64,000 bases of DNA, from the NCBI GenBank assembly GCA_002946415.1, contig NJPS01000031.1, positions 434,001 to 498,000 of the forward strand, given 5' to 3'. Position numbers and translations under genes: made by a program. Below are positions 35,992 through 46,662 of this stretch, in pieces (positions within the stretch are counted from its first letter, which is position 1; each line of letters starts with the position of its first letter). Below the pieces are notes generated by a model. That model was not told where the DNA came from. It ran no database searches and worked only from the letters and a program-made list of their open reading frames with translations. This stretch comes from Rutstroemia sp. NJR-2017a BVV2 (lineage: Eukaryota > Ascomycota > Leotiomycetes > Helotiales > Rutstroemiaceae).

Positions 35992-38900
35992 TCATCTACC
36001 AAACTCTAGACTTGGTATAATTACAGGTCCATACTTCGTAGGAGGACTGAATCCACCATCCCCTTGCACCACGTAGTCTACCGCGAGACTCAGCTTCGAC
36101 AGTCCCGCGTTTCCACTGTGCATACTTCCATTGGCGCTCATCTGGCCCATCATCGTGTCCGGATCATATGCGACAAATGCGACGTAGTTCCTTCGTCCCA
36201 TCAACTTCTTCATTTCTCTCGGGCCGCCGTTGGTATCCGTTTGGAAAATCTCCATCATATCTTCCTTGGTATCGCTGACTTGATTGGTGGTTTTCACGCC
36301 GTTGAGGGGGACGTAAAGTGGTTTGTTGTTGTGGAGCATTTTAAGTACGTATGATGGTGGTGGAGCAGCTACCACTGCGGAGGATATGATTTGATACATG
36401 GTTTTGTGATCGGAAGGATGTGAAGGGTCGTGGACAAGACCGGCACCACAGCAATTTACATCTATCCATAGTGTTAGTAAAGTATGCGATAACTGGGCTC
36501 ATCATTACTTACCACCGGAAAGGAAAGTCATCCTAATGCCTTTCTGATGAGCAATACCTTGCAGCGTCCGTATCAGGTACGTGCGCTCCAAATCCTTACT
36601 TTCATGTGTCCACATATCTCTGAGCTCATCCGCAATGTCAATGTCACCAAAAGTGTTCAATACGCCGCCCATCAGACCAGATTTCCCAACAGCCTTCTTG
36701 ACATGCGAGAATCCAGATGATACTGCTTCTTTGCCACCAACAACTCCGGCCACAGAACTTGTAACCTTGCCCAATAGATTGTATGTAGTGTTAACGGCTT
36801 TCTTTCCAGTCGCCATAGTATGTGCAAGACTTTCTACAGCTTCGAGACGTGGATATATTACAGGTACAGATATCATCCAGATGCAGTGCTGTACGCTGGG
36901 TGGTAATGTCGCTACTTTGGGGAAGATTCCTTGGTATGTAGGACCGGCAAGGACTTGACGTTGATTGCGCTCAGAGCGGCAGTCGGGCCCTACCACAACT
37001 ACGGAAGGACCCAGATACTTGACGAAGTGCCATCCGTTACCGGTAATGGTAAAGAGATCCAGGTCAGTGCTTACGTTTCGGAGGATATCGAGTGTTGTAT
37101 GATGTTGGAAAAGGAGGTACATTTCAATACCAATACGACCAATGTTCTTGAACATGTTGGAGTTCTGCATGTATTCTGGATACGAACCATAGCCATCGAA
37201 GCTGTAGATTGTTAGCGCTGCGCAAAATATATATGCTGAGAAACTTACATATCATGATCGTCAATTTGAAGGACATGAGGAATCTGAGCAAATGCTTCTC
37301 GCAAGTAAGGTTGATCGAAATGACTGGTGTAGTAATGGAAATAGGCATGCGACACATCTTCTTCATGCCTTGCCGTCCATGCCGCACTTCTTCGATTCTC
37401 CTTCCCGCTCATAGCTAGCCACTGCTTCAGAAGGGGAACTTCTTTCCACAGCCTGTCTCCATAAATCTGGTCTCCAAGACCCAATTGCACGTGGAAGCCT
37501 CCGCATTCCACGTTCTTTTGCAAAATGTCTTTCCACATGAAGCCAATTCCTCCAAGCTTGGAACGCTCATTGGCAGTAGTGTTCATCGCGAAATCGTTGC
37601 CAGAGTGCGCAATGAATCTCCAATTTGTCTCATAGCGTCCTGCCACCAAGAACTCATAACGTGTGCAACCCAGATGCGAAGTGATAGCATATGTCCACTT
37701 GTCACCTTGTCCCTCTCCCATCTGAAGATCAACGTCGTAACGATAGAACACCCATCTCTGGTGCGTGAAGATGGGATTTGGTTTTAACTGCCTAGGATTG
37801 GGTGACAAATCGACACTCTTATGGATGTGGATCGTCGGCGGTTGCGGAGCATCTGTAACAAGCAAAATCGTGCCTAACCAAACACCGTTCTGCATGTCCA
37901 TATTCACATATCTCAGATATGGACCGAAGTATACACCATTCGTTGGCGCAACTTTGTACATATCAACACCGGCACTTGGTGGTGGTCCAGAGAAGCCTGC
38001 TGTCGTTGGCGTTCCTGACGCCATACTCATAATACTCTCGGCGTATCCTGGGGTATGTGGAGGGAAGCCAGGAGATCCGAGGAAGCCAGGCGAGGCCATA
38101 TTCTGAAACCCAGGGGAAGCAAGATTTTGCTTGTTAAACATACTCAAGCCTGGCGAAGCAAGAGGGTTGCCGTAGGCTGATCCTGCATAAGTTGAATGAA
38201 CTGGGGAGAGCGGTACATCGTTCAAAGGAGTAGGACCCTTGGGAAACTCCCATTGTGTAGCCTGAGTGGGAAGATGGATATAATAGTATTGGCCAGAGTT
38301 CTGGTCCAGATGAGCAATCCATCCTTCTGGTAGAGGTGGTGGCGAGGTTGGACCAACACCTTGGAATGGTGAGGTGTTGGCAGGCTGAACGGAAGGAGTA
38401 GGTGTAGCTTCCACTGGCTGTTGTACAGGAACTGCTTGTTCCCTTGGGTCATTCGCAAACGCAGGATGGTCAGGGTTATTGGCAGGGGTAGCCAAAGGAG
38501 GTGCAATATTTGGCTTTGGAGCTGTGTCTATAGCGGCTGGAGGAGTCGGACGCTGTTGCTTCTCATTTGGATAGGCCTGTGAGTTCGCCGTTGCGGGTGT
38601 GACACTCGAGTAGGCTGGAGGTGGCTCTTCGGCCGACATTTGCATTCGCTGGAAGTCTTGCTCGAGGGTATTTACTTGCGCGGGCTGTGGTTGTCTATCT
38701 GGACGAGTAGGGGCAGGAGGAGATGCCGTCGGGGTGATTTCGTTCATCCCTTGGTAAACTCTTGGTGGACCATGTGGTGCATTTTCTGGTGATTCTGTAG
38801 GTGTCCATGGTCTTGCAGGAGGGGATTGTGGCATTTGTGGAACAGGTGGCGGTGCATACTGATTAGCCCGCTGAGCAGCTGCGGCATTCTGCGCTTGGAG

Positions 38901-39683
38901 ACTACTTAATGTCGCATTTCCTGGAATACCAGACGCAGCGTAGCGTGCCTCGATACCACCAAGCTCGGCCGGCTGATCAATAGGAGTTTCTGGTGGAGGG
39001 GGTGATCCTCTGGTCGCCCTAGTAGTCGAGGTTGAAGCAGTTGAAGCAAATCTGTTCATGTCGTTTCGTGGGGTTGGTGATAGAATAGCTGGCACATTTG
39101 AAGAAGTGGGCTTTGGAATGGGAGGTGGATAATAATGTCTATTGCCCTGCCCATTCTGCTCATGTCCTGGCAATCTGGTAAAAAGGCCTTCTCTATCTGG
39201 GGAACCCAACTCTGGCGATGCAGGCAAAGGTTGGGGCGCATTTCCTCTTCTTTCTGACAGCCCAGGGCCAATCTTCTCGGTGGGGCTTGTAAACCGCGGT
39301 GCAGTATCGTGCGCGCCCTTCCTGCCACTGCCTGCAAATATTCTTTCCTGATCGCCCGACCCTGTTCTATCTGGCGCCTTCCCTCGGTTGTCTGGATATG
39401 GAGGGTTGGTGGGACGTTTCTGAAACAAGTCATCGTCGTCATCGTCTGGGTATGGCAGAGGACTCGCAGAGCTTGAAGCACCTGGGGGCAGTGGGAAAGT
39501 CGGTTTATTTGACGGAGGGGGAGAGGCAAATCGACTGGCAGAATTTGTTCGATTTCGATTGTTGGGGGGACTTGTCGGCTTTACTATCCTCAAAGGTTCT
39601 ATTGTGACTGTCGGGCTATCGCTACCATCGCCAGGAGTTTGCATGAATAGCTCTTCGCCGGGTCTCCCTGTACGTCGCGCCAT
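35992..39683 (-). CDS. WW-domain protein with PhoD-like phosphatase domain
   Basis: Minus-strand gene with exons 39683-37249, 37201-36513 and 36461-35992, closing to 1197 residues. The first 440 residues are Pro/Ser-rich and disordered with many PPP and PPxY-like runs. A WW domain follows at about 450-482 (LPEGWIAHLDQNSGQYYYIH, with the second Trp in TQWEFPKG). After a Gly/Pro/Met linker comes a metallophosphatase-like domain of the PhoD type. Its metal-site blocks are QLGLGDQIYGDRLWKE (near residue 739) and QIDDHDIFDGYGSYPEY, which spans the first splice site near residue 809. The tail contains RTLQGIAHQKGIRMTFLSGD. There is no signal peptide, so it should act in the cytosol or on a membrane surface. 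The combination occurs in filamentous fungi; the substrate is unknown. Both introns are very short (47 and 51 bp). Confidence 0.88.
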
Positions 39684-41097
39684 CTTGTACTTCGTACAAA
39701 GCCTCCTCCAGATACACCTGCCAAGGGCGGCACAAGATTCGTGATTATGTTATCTTCAACGGGGTGTTGAACAATCTAATATGTATGCGCAGTGCTCTTC
39801 TTCGGTTAAAGCGGGGGATATTGCGTCAAATAAATCGGAAGCTTAAGGTGACCGCGATCGAGGCCGGTAGGGCAGCGAATAGGTATTCGATAAGGAGAAT
39901 GCTGTGAGACCGAGTAACTTGTTTATTTGGACTTCACCAAGACGTAAGAAATAGAAGTAAAAGCTGTAGGTAAGGTTACCATCTGCGCAGTGAGCAAACT
40001 TCGACGAGAGAGACGGGACAGCTTACGACTTACGATGAAGAGAAAACAGGCTTGGTTTGTAACTTTAAGAGGCCTGAATAATTCTGCCAAATGTGTGAAT
40101 CTGAACGAATAGCGAATGAGAGGAGCGGGGCAACACAAGTGCATGCCCAGCCACAAGCCGGTAGCCAGTCATCGTGGAGAATAAGGCAATATATCGTGGC
40201 ACAAGGGTGGGCGGCTATGAGGCCTGATGAAGCTGACAGGGGGATTCGGGTTGAAATGTTTACCCTATCCAGCTATCTTATCAGGGGTTAGTGCATTGAT
40301 GGGAGCTAGCTGCGCGAGCTGGCTAATCTTGTGATGTGTTTGAGAGTCCTGTAGCTTTTGATGTCTGCAAGGAGGGCTTCTTCTGTACGAAGTATTCATT
40401 GGAAGTTTTGCCATGATTCCAAAAGATGTGTGCTGTCGTGCGTTAGTGGAAGGTTCAAACCCCTCAGTCCGCATGTCTAGAAGTTAGAACTTTCGCAACC
40501 ACGGAAAATAGCTAGTAGTGGTGTTGCTGTTGCCGCCAACCTAAGAACGAAGTAGACAGCAGCAAGCAGCAAGCAGCAAGCAGGCCCAAATGAACTACGC
40601 AGAACGACTGGGCACACTGCCAAGCTTAGAGAAAGTCATCTATTCCGCTCAAAGCAGGGTAAAGTCCTTTTTGGTCATTTGCAATCTTGTATCCTCACAG
40701 CATGTGGTATCGTTAAGTACATACAGTATCAAAGTAGGTTAATCCCAATGCTTTTATCCGCTGTGCTCTGATTGCCAGAAGAAGTACTTCATAAAATTTG
40801 TTGTCGCTCCATTGCTAGCTAGACACAGCGACTATGCTACTGACTGTTCTCAATGGACTACTCGAACTGCAAGACTTGGCTGTAAAGTCGAAGCACCAGT
40901 ACTATTATTAGACTTGATAAATAGCGAATCTCAATATTCTGCACGCAGGGCATGTACATCACAATGCATCATCAGCATCGCATTCCCATCTACCGTAAAC
41001 CTTACGGAGTACATGAAGCTGCAAGGGCTGGATTCTGCCGTTCTTGTGGTGAATGTGGCTCGGTCCGCACGGTGGTGGCTCAGGAGCTAACAATTAC

Positions 41098-41123
41098 ACA
41101 CGGTCATACCGTGATGACCGTGT
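41098..41123. repeat. Perfect 10-bp inverted repeat
   Basis: ACACGGTCAT and ATGACCGTGT are exact reverse complements with a 6-bp spacer (ACCGTG). The dyad carries CGG/CCG triplets such as those bound by fungal zinc-cluster factors. It lies 225 bp upstream of the CDC6 ATG and could be a factor site or a hairpin. Confidence 0.6.
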
Positions 41124-41140
41124 ACTCCGTAGCTGAAGAA

Positions 41141-41192
41141 ACGCGAATTTTGATGGTAAACCCACTTTACGCGAATTAGCGAGCCGACGCGT
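41141..41192. promoter_or_regulatory. ACGCG (MCB-like) cell-cycle box cluster before CDC6
   Basis: Three ACGCG cores lie within 52 bp: ACGCGAA at 41141-41147, ACGCGAA at 41169-41175 and a perfect MluI cell-cycle box ACGCGT at 41187-41192. They sit 155-207 bp upstream of the CDC6 start. ACGCGT is the known target of the G1/S factor MBF in yeasts, and S-phase initiator genes are classical targets. Binding here is an inference. Confidence 0.55.
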
Positions 41193-41347
41193 CGCGATTC
41201 CTCCAAACTTCTTTTTACATATTTTACATATCAACCGTCTGCCGTGCACTTGTCTCCATTACAACTTCCTCAACTTCTGCTCAGGTCTTTAATTTTGTAA
41301 TTGTACACAGCAAGAACCACTCAAGTCAATTACACTTCTTTCTCATC

Positions 41348-43361
41348 ATGCCTTCTGTTTTAGGAAAACGAGCTCGCAGTTCAGGAGAAGCAGGTACGCG
41401 CTGACCTTTCTGATCTCTCCAGCAACATTCTGACTTACATTTTATAGAGCTCAAGGCATATTCCACACGCACAAAACGCCAGACTAGAACGACGGAGATC
41501 TTTAACGATGAGAACGACAATCCTTTCATCACTCGCCATGGGCGTAGTGAGTCCGACGAATCCGATGCCGACTCAATGGATGTTGACGAGCTGGCCAAAC
41601 CAATACTCGTGAAGTCCTCGCCGCCGAAACATGGAGTTATAGGTAGACGGATTGCTTGGTCTGACAAGTTAAAAGAGGGTAATGACTTGTGGTTTTCGAT
41701 AGATCTTAATCTCTAGCTAACACATTCCAGAATCGCCCAAAACAGTTCAGGTCCCTACTCCCCAGACACCGCGACACCGGGATGCGCTCTCGAAAAAGGT
41801 ACAAATTACTCCTCGGCACCGTGTTACAGTTACCGGCAAGCCTATGACCCCTCGAACTCCTCGAACCCCAGTCACCCCCGGTGGATCAATTGCCACAGTT
41901 TATAGTCAAGCGCGACAGATTTTCACACGTAGCTCAGAACCAGGACGCCTGATTGGGAGAGAGGCGGAAAAAGATGAGTTGAAGACCTTTGCAGACAACT
42001 GTATTGCCAAAACGACTGGTGGCTGCATCTATGTCAGCGGTCCACCCGGAACTGGAAAGAGTGCTATGGTCAACGAAGTTACAACTGAAATCGAAGAGTC
42101 CACGACACTACACAAGACATATGTCAACTGTATGAGTATGAAGACATCGAAAGATCTGTACGCTTTACTATTGGAGGCATTCTGTGAAGATGAGGAAGTA
42201 ATGGAAGGGGATGAAGAGAAAGCTTTACAGAGCAAATTGGTTTCCCGGAAAAAGACCAAGGATGTGTATCTGATCACCCTGGATGAGATCGACCACATCC
42301 TCACCCTGGACCTAGAGATCTTGTATAAGCTATTTGAGTGGTCCTTACAGAAATCTTCACGACTGATTCTCATCGGTATCGCGAACGCATTGGACCTTAC
42401 CGACCGCTTCCTCCCACGATTAAAGGCACGCAACCTTCAACCACAACTTCTACCATTCCTGCCCTACACATCGGCGCAGATCAAAAATGTCATCATCACA
42501 CGTCTCAAGTCTCTTGTTCCCAAAGACAGTGCAAACCCAGCATGGATTCCGTTCCTCCATCCAGCAGCCATCGAACTATGCTCTCGAAAAGTATCCAGCC
42601 AAACGGGAGACTTGCGAAGAGCCTTCGACATTTGCCGCAGAGCAATCGATCTGATCGAGACGGAAACCAAACAAAAACACGAACAGGAGCTACAAGAGCA
42701 AATTCTCCAGAACAGTCCCTCCAAGCGTGCCCTCGAAGAGAACATCAATCTCTCATCACCAGCAACCCACACCCCTGCCAAATCAACCGCCCCTCGTCCC
42801 AGAACTCTTGCCCAATCTCTTGCGACATTGACCGTGGAGACCGCGCCCCGCGCAACCATCGCCCACGTCAACAAGATCACGGCCTCCACATTCGGCAATG
42901 GCTCTACCCAGCGTCTTAAGACTCTTAATCTCCAACAAAAGGCTGCTCTATGCGCTCTCGTGGCTTTGGAATCCCGCCAGCGTCAAGCATCTTCGAATCT
43001 TCTCGCAACACCTTCTAAATCGAATAACTTGGCACCCACGATCAAATCTCTGTATTCTACATACAATATCCTGTGCACGCGCGACTCCATTTTACATCCG
43101 TTGACGAGCACGGAATTCAGAGACGTGGTGGGCAGCTTGGAGACGCTTTCGCTGGTCAGCGCGGTCGATGGGAAGAATGGATCGTTTGTTGGGTTGGGAT
43201 CGGTGGGGAGAAGGGGCAGAAAGGTGTTTGGGATGGGGGTTGGTGTTGGGGATGAGAAGAGAGTTGGGAGTTGTGTGGGGGTGAAGGAGGTGGAGATGGC
43301 GGTGGAAGGGTTAGGAGCTGGGATTTTGAAGAGTATTTTGCATGGCGAGGGGTTGGATTAG
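41348..43361 (+). CDS. CDC6: Cell division control protein 6 (replication licensing AAA+ ATPase)
   Basis: Three exons (41348-41393, 41448-41678, 41731-43361) encode 635 residues. Cdc6 binds ORC at origins and loads MCM helicases in G1. The N-terminal region carries basic KRxR-like stretches (KRARSSG, TRTKRQTR) and clustered TP sites (MTPRTPRTPVTPGG near residue 131) that suit CDK control. The AAA+ domain shows Walker A GPPGTGKS (196-203) and Walker B LITLDEIDHIL (DEID at 277-280). Sensor 1 is in LILIGIANALDLTDRFLPRL, and the arginine-containing sensor 2 is in KVSSQTGDLRRAFDICRRAI. A C-terminal winged-helix region follows, from ATIAHVNKITASTFG onward. The last 150 bp are G-rich and encode a Gly/Val-rich tail. 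The very short first exon (15 codons) is supported by phase. Confidence 0.93.
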
Positions 43362-43841
43362 ATGATGTGGTTTATTGCATAGCGTTGCGTGTTTTTCAGA
43401 TTGGGTTCCTGATGCATTTTTGCGGCATGGTATGTGTGGTGTGGCATTGTAGCATACGGTTGGGTAAACATTAAGGGGTGTTTTGTGTTATTGCATTGGA
43501 TGGATGGAGTTGGGATGGATTGGAAAAGAAACCATGGATTATGTATATGTTACGGATTATGGGTGAAGAAAAGGGGAGTGGGATACCACTACTTGTACAG
43601 TTAGGTCGCAATGAATAATATAATATACCCAAAACTTATAAAGACTTCAAATTGCATACTAAGCTTCAATGTGACATTGCCTTCATAGGTTGGTAACTCG
43701 AACGTTCATTTAATTAAGACATCATATCGTGATTCATTACTACTTCTACCTGCATCTACACGCATTTACTGACTTCACTTCTTTCAACATTCTCCCCACT
43801 CCAGCAAGTGCCTGCACTAACACATACACTTCATCTACCAC
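43362..43841. other. Convergent intergenic gap
   Basis: 3' UTRs of CDC6 and the acid-phosphatase-like gene. No feature recognised. Confidence 0.5.
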
Positions 43842-45462
43842 TTACATAGCCTTCCCAACATGCTGCTCAACAGTAGTACCAGTGCCAGCCGCAGCTCCTG
43901 CACCCGCCAACCTCTTCTTACTAACAACTCTCAAACCACCCGCCACCAGCGCCAAAGCCTCGAGACCCAAGATCACAGCCAACGTAACCATAGCACCAAT
44001 AACACCCGCTACAGCCTTCGACATACCACCACTACCACTGCCACTTCCAGACGGATCACTACTCGAAGACGAGCCGGAGCTCGAGCTCGCCGTACTATCC
44101 GCACACACACCCGTCGAGTTTCCGCAAGCCTTACACCAATCCGCCTGATCACCTACCGCAAACGCGTTCATCTTGTCGACGAACGTCGTGTACGGAATGG
44201 TGACATTCCCCTGGCCGAAAAGCGGGTACGCGGTGAGAGGGTTCTCGCTCGCGGTGCCGTTGGCGAAGTAGAAGCGCACGGAGATGTCGGAGACAGACGG
44301 GTACGAGGTGTTGGAGACGGGGGCGGTGGTCAGGAGCTCGAAGGCCATGGACGAGGCGTAGTCGACGATGCCGGTGAAGTTGGCGGAGAGGGTGGAGAGG
44401 CCCGAGAGGCCGAAGAAGGAGAGGAAGGAGGCGTAGGCGCCGAATTGGATGGAGAGGGGGGCTTTGGAGTGGCCGGTTATGGTGGTGTTGAGTTGTTGGA
44501 GGCTGGGGGTGGGTTAGTGGGTGATTTGGGGAAGGAAGGGGGGAAGGAAGGGGGGAATATGTGATGGGGCAAGGGGAAGAGAATCTTACATTTGTGCTGC
44601 GAGTGTGGAACCGGCGATGGCTCGGATTGGCTCGGATGCATTGTAGGCGAGATTGAACTCGTGGTTGTCGGCAAGAGTCTGCAGCTGGAAGAGGGTCTCA
44701 TTTGTGAGAAGATCATCAGATGGGATGGAGGAGTTATGGATGGTGGACACGTGAATGTAATCGAAGACTAATGATATTAGTACGTATGCATCAATAGGAT
44801 GGAAGATTGAACATACTTGAGTAAGCATTCTTGAAGGTGTCCTGCTCGGAGGTAAATGTGCTGTTAATAACAGGAAGAAGACTCTGGTAAAAGCTCTTGG
44901 TAGAGTTCAAGAGGGTCATGTACTCCTGGGAGAAGAAGTAGTCATTGGAGCTGGTGATGGCATTTGCACAACCACTTTGGCCTTGCAGCCAAGCCGAGTT
45001 CTCGGAATTGGCACCGGAGGAAGCGGAAGTAACGGTTTGCACAGGGATGAGCTGGTAACCGTTCAATGGAGCCTCAACACTAGTGCCATTGGCGAGTGTT
45101 TGGCTTCCTAATGTTGCACCAACTGGCGGGTATAATCCTTGAAGGAAACCAGCAGCGGAGTTTTGCAGAACGGTGTCAACTGGTGCTTGAACATTCAGTT
45201 GAGAAGTCTTGACGAGATCGGAGCTGATTCCGTAGATGGGCGAAGACGCATTGGAGTCAATGTATCGTTGTCGGTAGTAGTTTCCTGAAGCATATACTTG
45301 GGCGTAACCTAGATCAGTCAGAGTGGTTGGGGCATATGCTTTGGTCGATCGGTCTCCATGTCGGTGGAAGACATAGACACCCAAGACAGTTTCCGGGCTG
45401 GACTCTTGTGCCTGGATTAGAGGCAGGAGAGATGAAACGAATAGAACTTTCTTGCCCAACAT
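43842..45462 (-). CDS. Histidine-acid-phosphatase-like membrane protein
   Basis: Minus-strand gene with exons 45462-44817, 44767-44590 and 44502-43842, giving 494 residues. A signal peptide (residues 1-18, ending IQA) precedes the branch-2 histidine phosphatase signature VYVFHRHGDRS, with the phospho-acceptor His35. Many N-x-S/T sites suggest a glycosylated extracellular domain. The second catalytic element, normally an HD pair in a block ending ...FFALGL, seems to be replaced. The equivalent segment reads SIQFGAYASFLSFFGLSGL with no His-Asp. A Ser/Gly-rich stalk and a transmembrane helix (GVIGAMVTLAVILGLEALAL) follow, then a short basic tail. It is thus a type I surface protein, perhaps with weak or altered phosphatase activity. 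Family assignment is firm; activity and substrate are not known. Confidence 0.88.
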
Positions 45463-46662
45463 CTTGGTGGTTGAGGTGATTCAAGCTTGCAGACTTCAAG
45501 CTCAATCTGCAGCGATATGTATAAAAGAGGCACGGAAGAAATGTTCAAAGTCGGGGAGCAAAGGAGCTTCTTAAAGAACCTTGAGGTATATGTACCTACA
45601 TGCTCCCCATCACCGCGCACTCGGCAGTACCTTATCTGGAGCCAATTGAAGTTTCTCCGGAAGAAGCTCCAGAGTGGTGATAGTGTTGTAGTCTAGAGCC
45701 CTAGTCTTCTTAAATAATCACCAATCAAGACCGAAAGCGATCAACAAGAGGGGTAAAGTAGCACCAGGAGATGCCCCACCAGTAGCTGTACTGTACTTAT
45801 TTGTGGGAATCGCAAAAGTCGATTGTCAAGAACTTTATTCAAGAACTCCTAGGAACATTCCATTTACCAGGTTTGCAGCACTACCCGCAACTTGAAGTAT
45901 CTGAAAACCAAATCGTGTAAAGCATCTGACTACTTTGAAGAAAAGTGTTCAGAGTACCTGGGTTTCTCTGTGGGAAGGATATCCGAAGCTCTCGTAAATT
46001 ACCCCTCACTAAGCCCGTGAAAGATTAACGAACCACACTTTCTCTAACGTTAGAAGGTTTTTCCTTGGCAGCTTTTCAGACCGATTTTGACAGGTTGGGA
46101 AGGTAGGAAGACTACTTCCGCGGCACTTGTTGTTGAAAAAGACCTTATTATTCATGATGTAACTCGCTGCAGTGTAATCACATTGTGTCGGACAGTCCCG
46201 TAAACGTGCGCCCTCCGAGGCGTGCTATTCCGCCAGTACCGCACATGTGTGACACAAATCCGACATATCTCCTCGTTGTGGAGTCTCCAGATATTGCTCG
46301 GTTACCAGGTTGTCAAAAGATTAGCTAACGAGATGTAGTGGATGCGCGGAGAGCCTGTGTTGGGATACTAAGAAACTCGGCCAGAACAGATTTGTAGCCC
46401 AGCCCAACCAGCAATGAAGCTGCAGGATATTGTTCATATCCAATAGAACAACCAGTCGGAACATGTTGTCCCATATCAGGCCGATTTTCCTTCGCTAGAG
46501 AATGATAGAAGATATGGCGTTGATTTCACTTCATGTTGAGCAGATCGCCCATCAAATATTATCCATTGTCAAACATACGCCGGAGCCCCAAGGTATCTAC
46601 CGCTTAAAGCAAAACAATCATAACAGGATATCCTAAGCCTTAACGCCCAATGATCTAAATAA
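45463..46662. other. Intergenic gap
   Basis: A 1.2-kb gap between the start of the phosphatase-like gene and the end of the permease gene. No coding, RNA or repeat feature is recognised. Confidence 0.4.

Larger units (their letters stand above)
39684..41347. other. Divergent intergenic region, WW/PhoD gene / CDC6
   Basis: This 1.66-kb gap holds the promoters of two divergent genes. It contains four AGCAAGC units near 40561-40585, a Pol III B-box-like motif at 40452-40462, a perfect inverted repeat at 41098-41123, and ACGCG motifs close to CDC6. No coding region is supported. Confidence 0.5.

Noticed and set aside
40308..40462. Complete tRNA gene from an A-box-like TGGCTAATC and the B-box
   Set aside because: The boxes are about 130 bp apart and no acceptor stem can be paired.
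41348..43361. ORC1 as an alternative to CDC6
   Set aside because: No BAH domain and the size and N-terminal TP cluster fit Cdc6.
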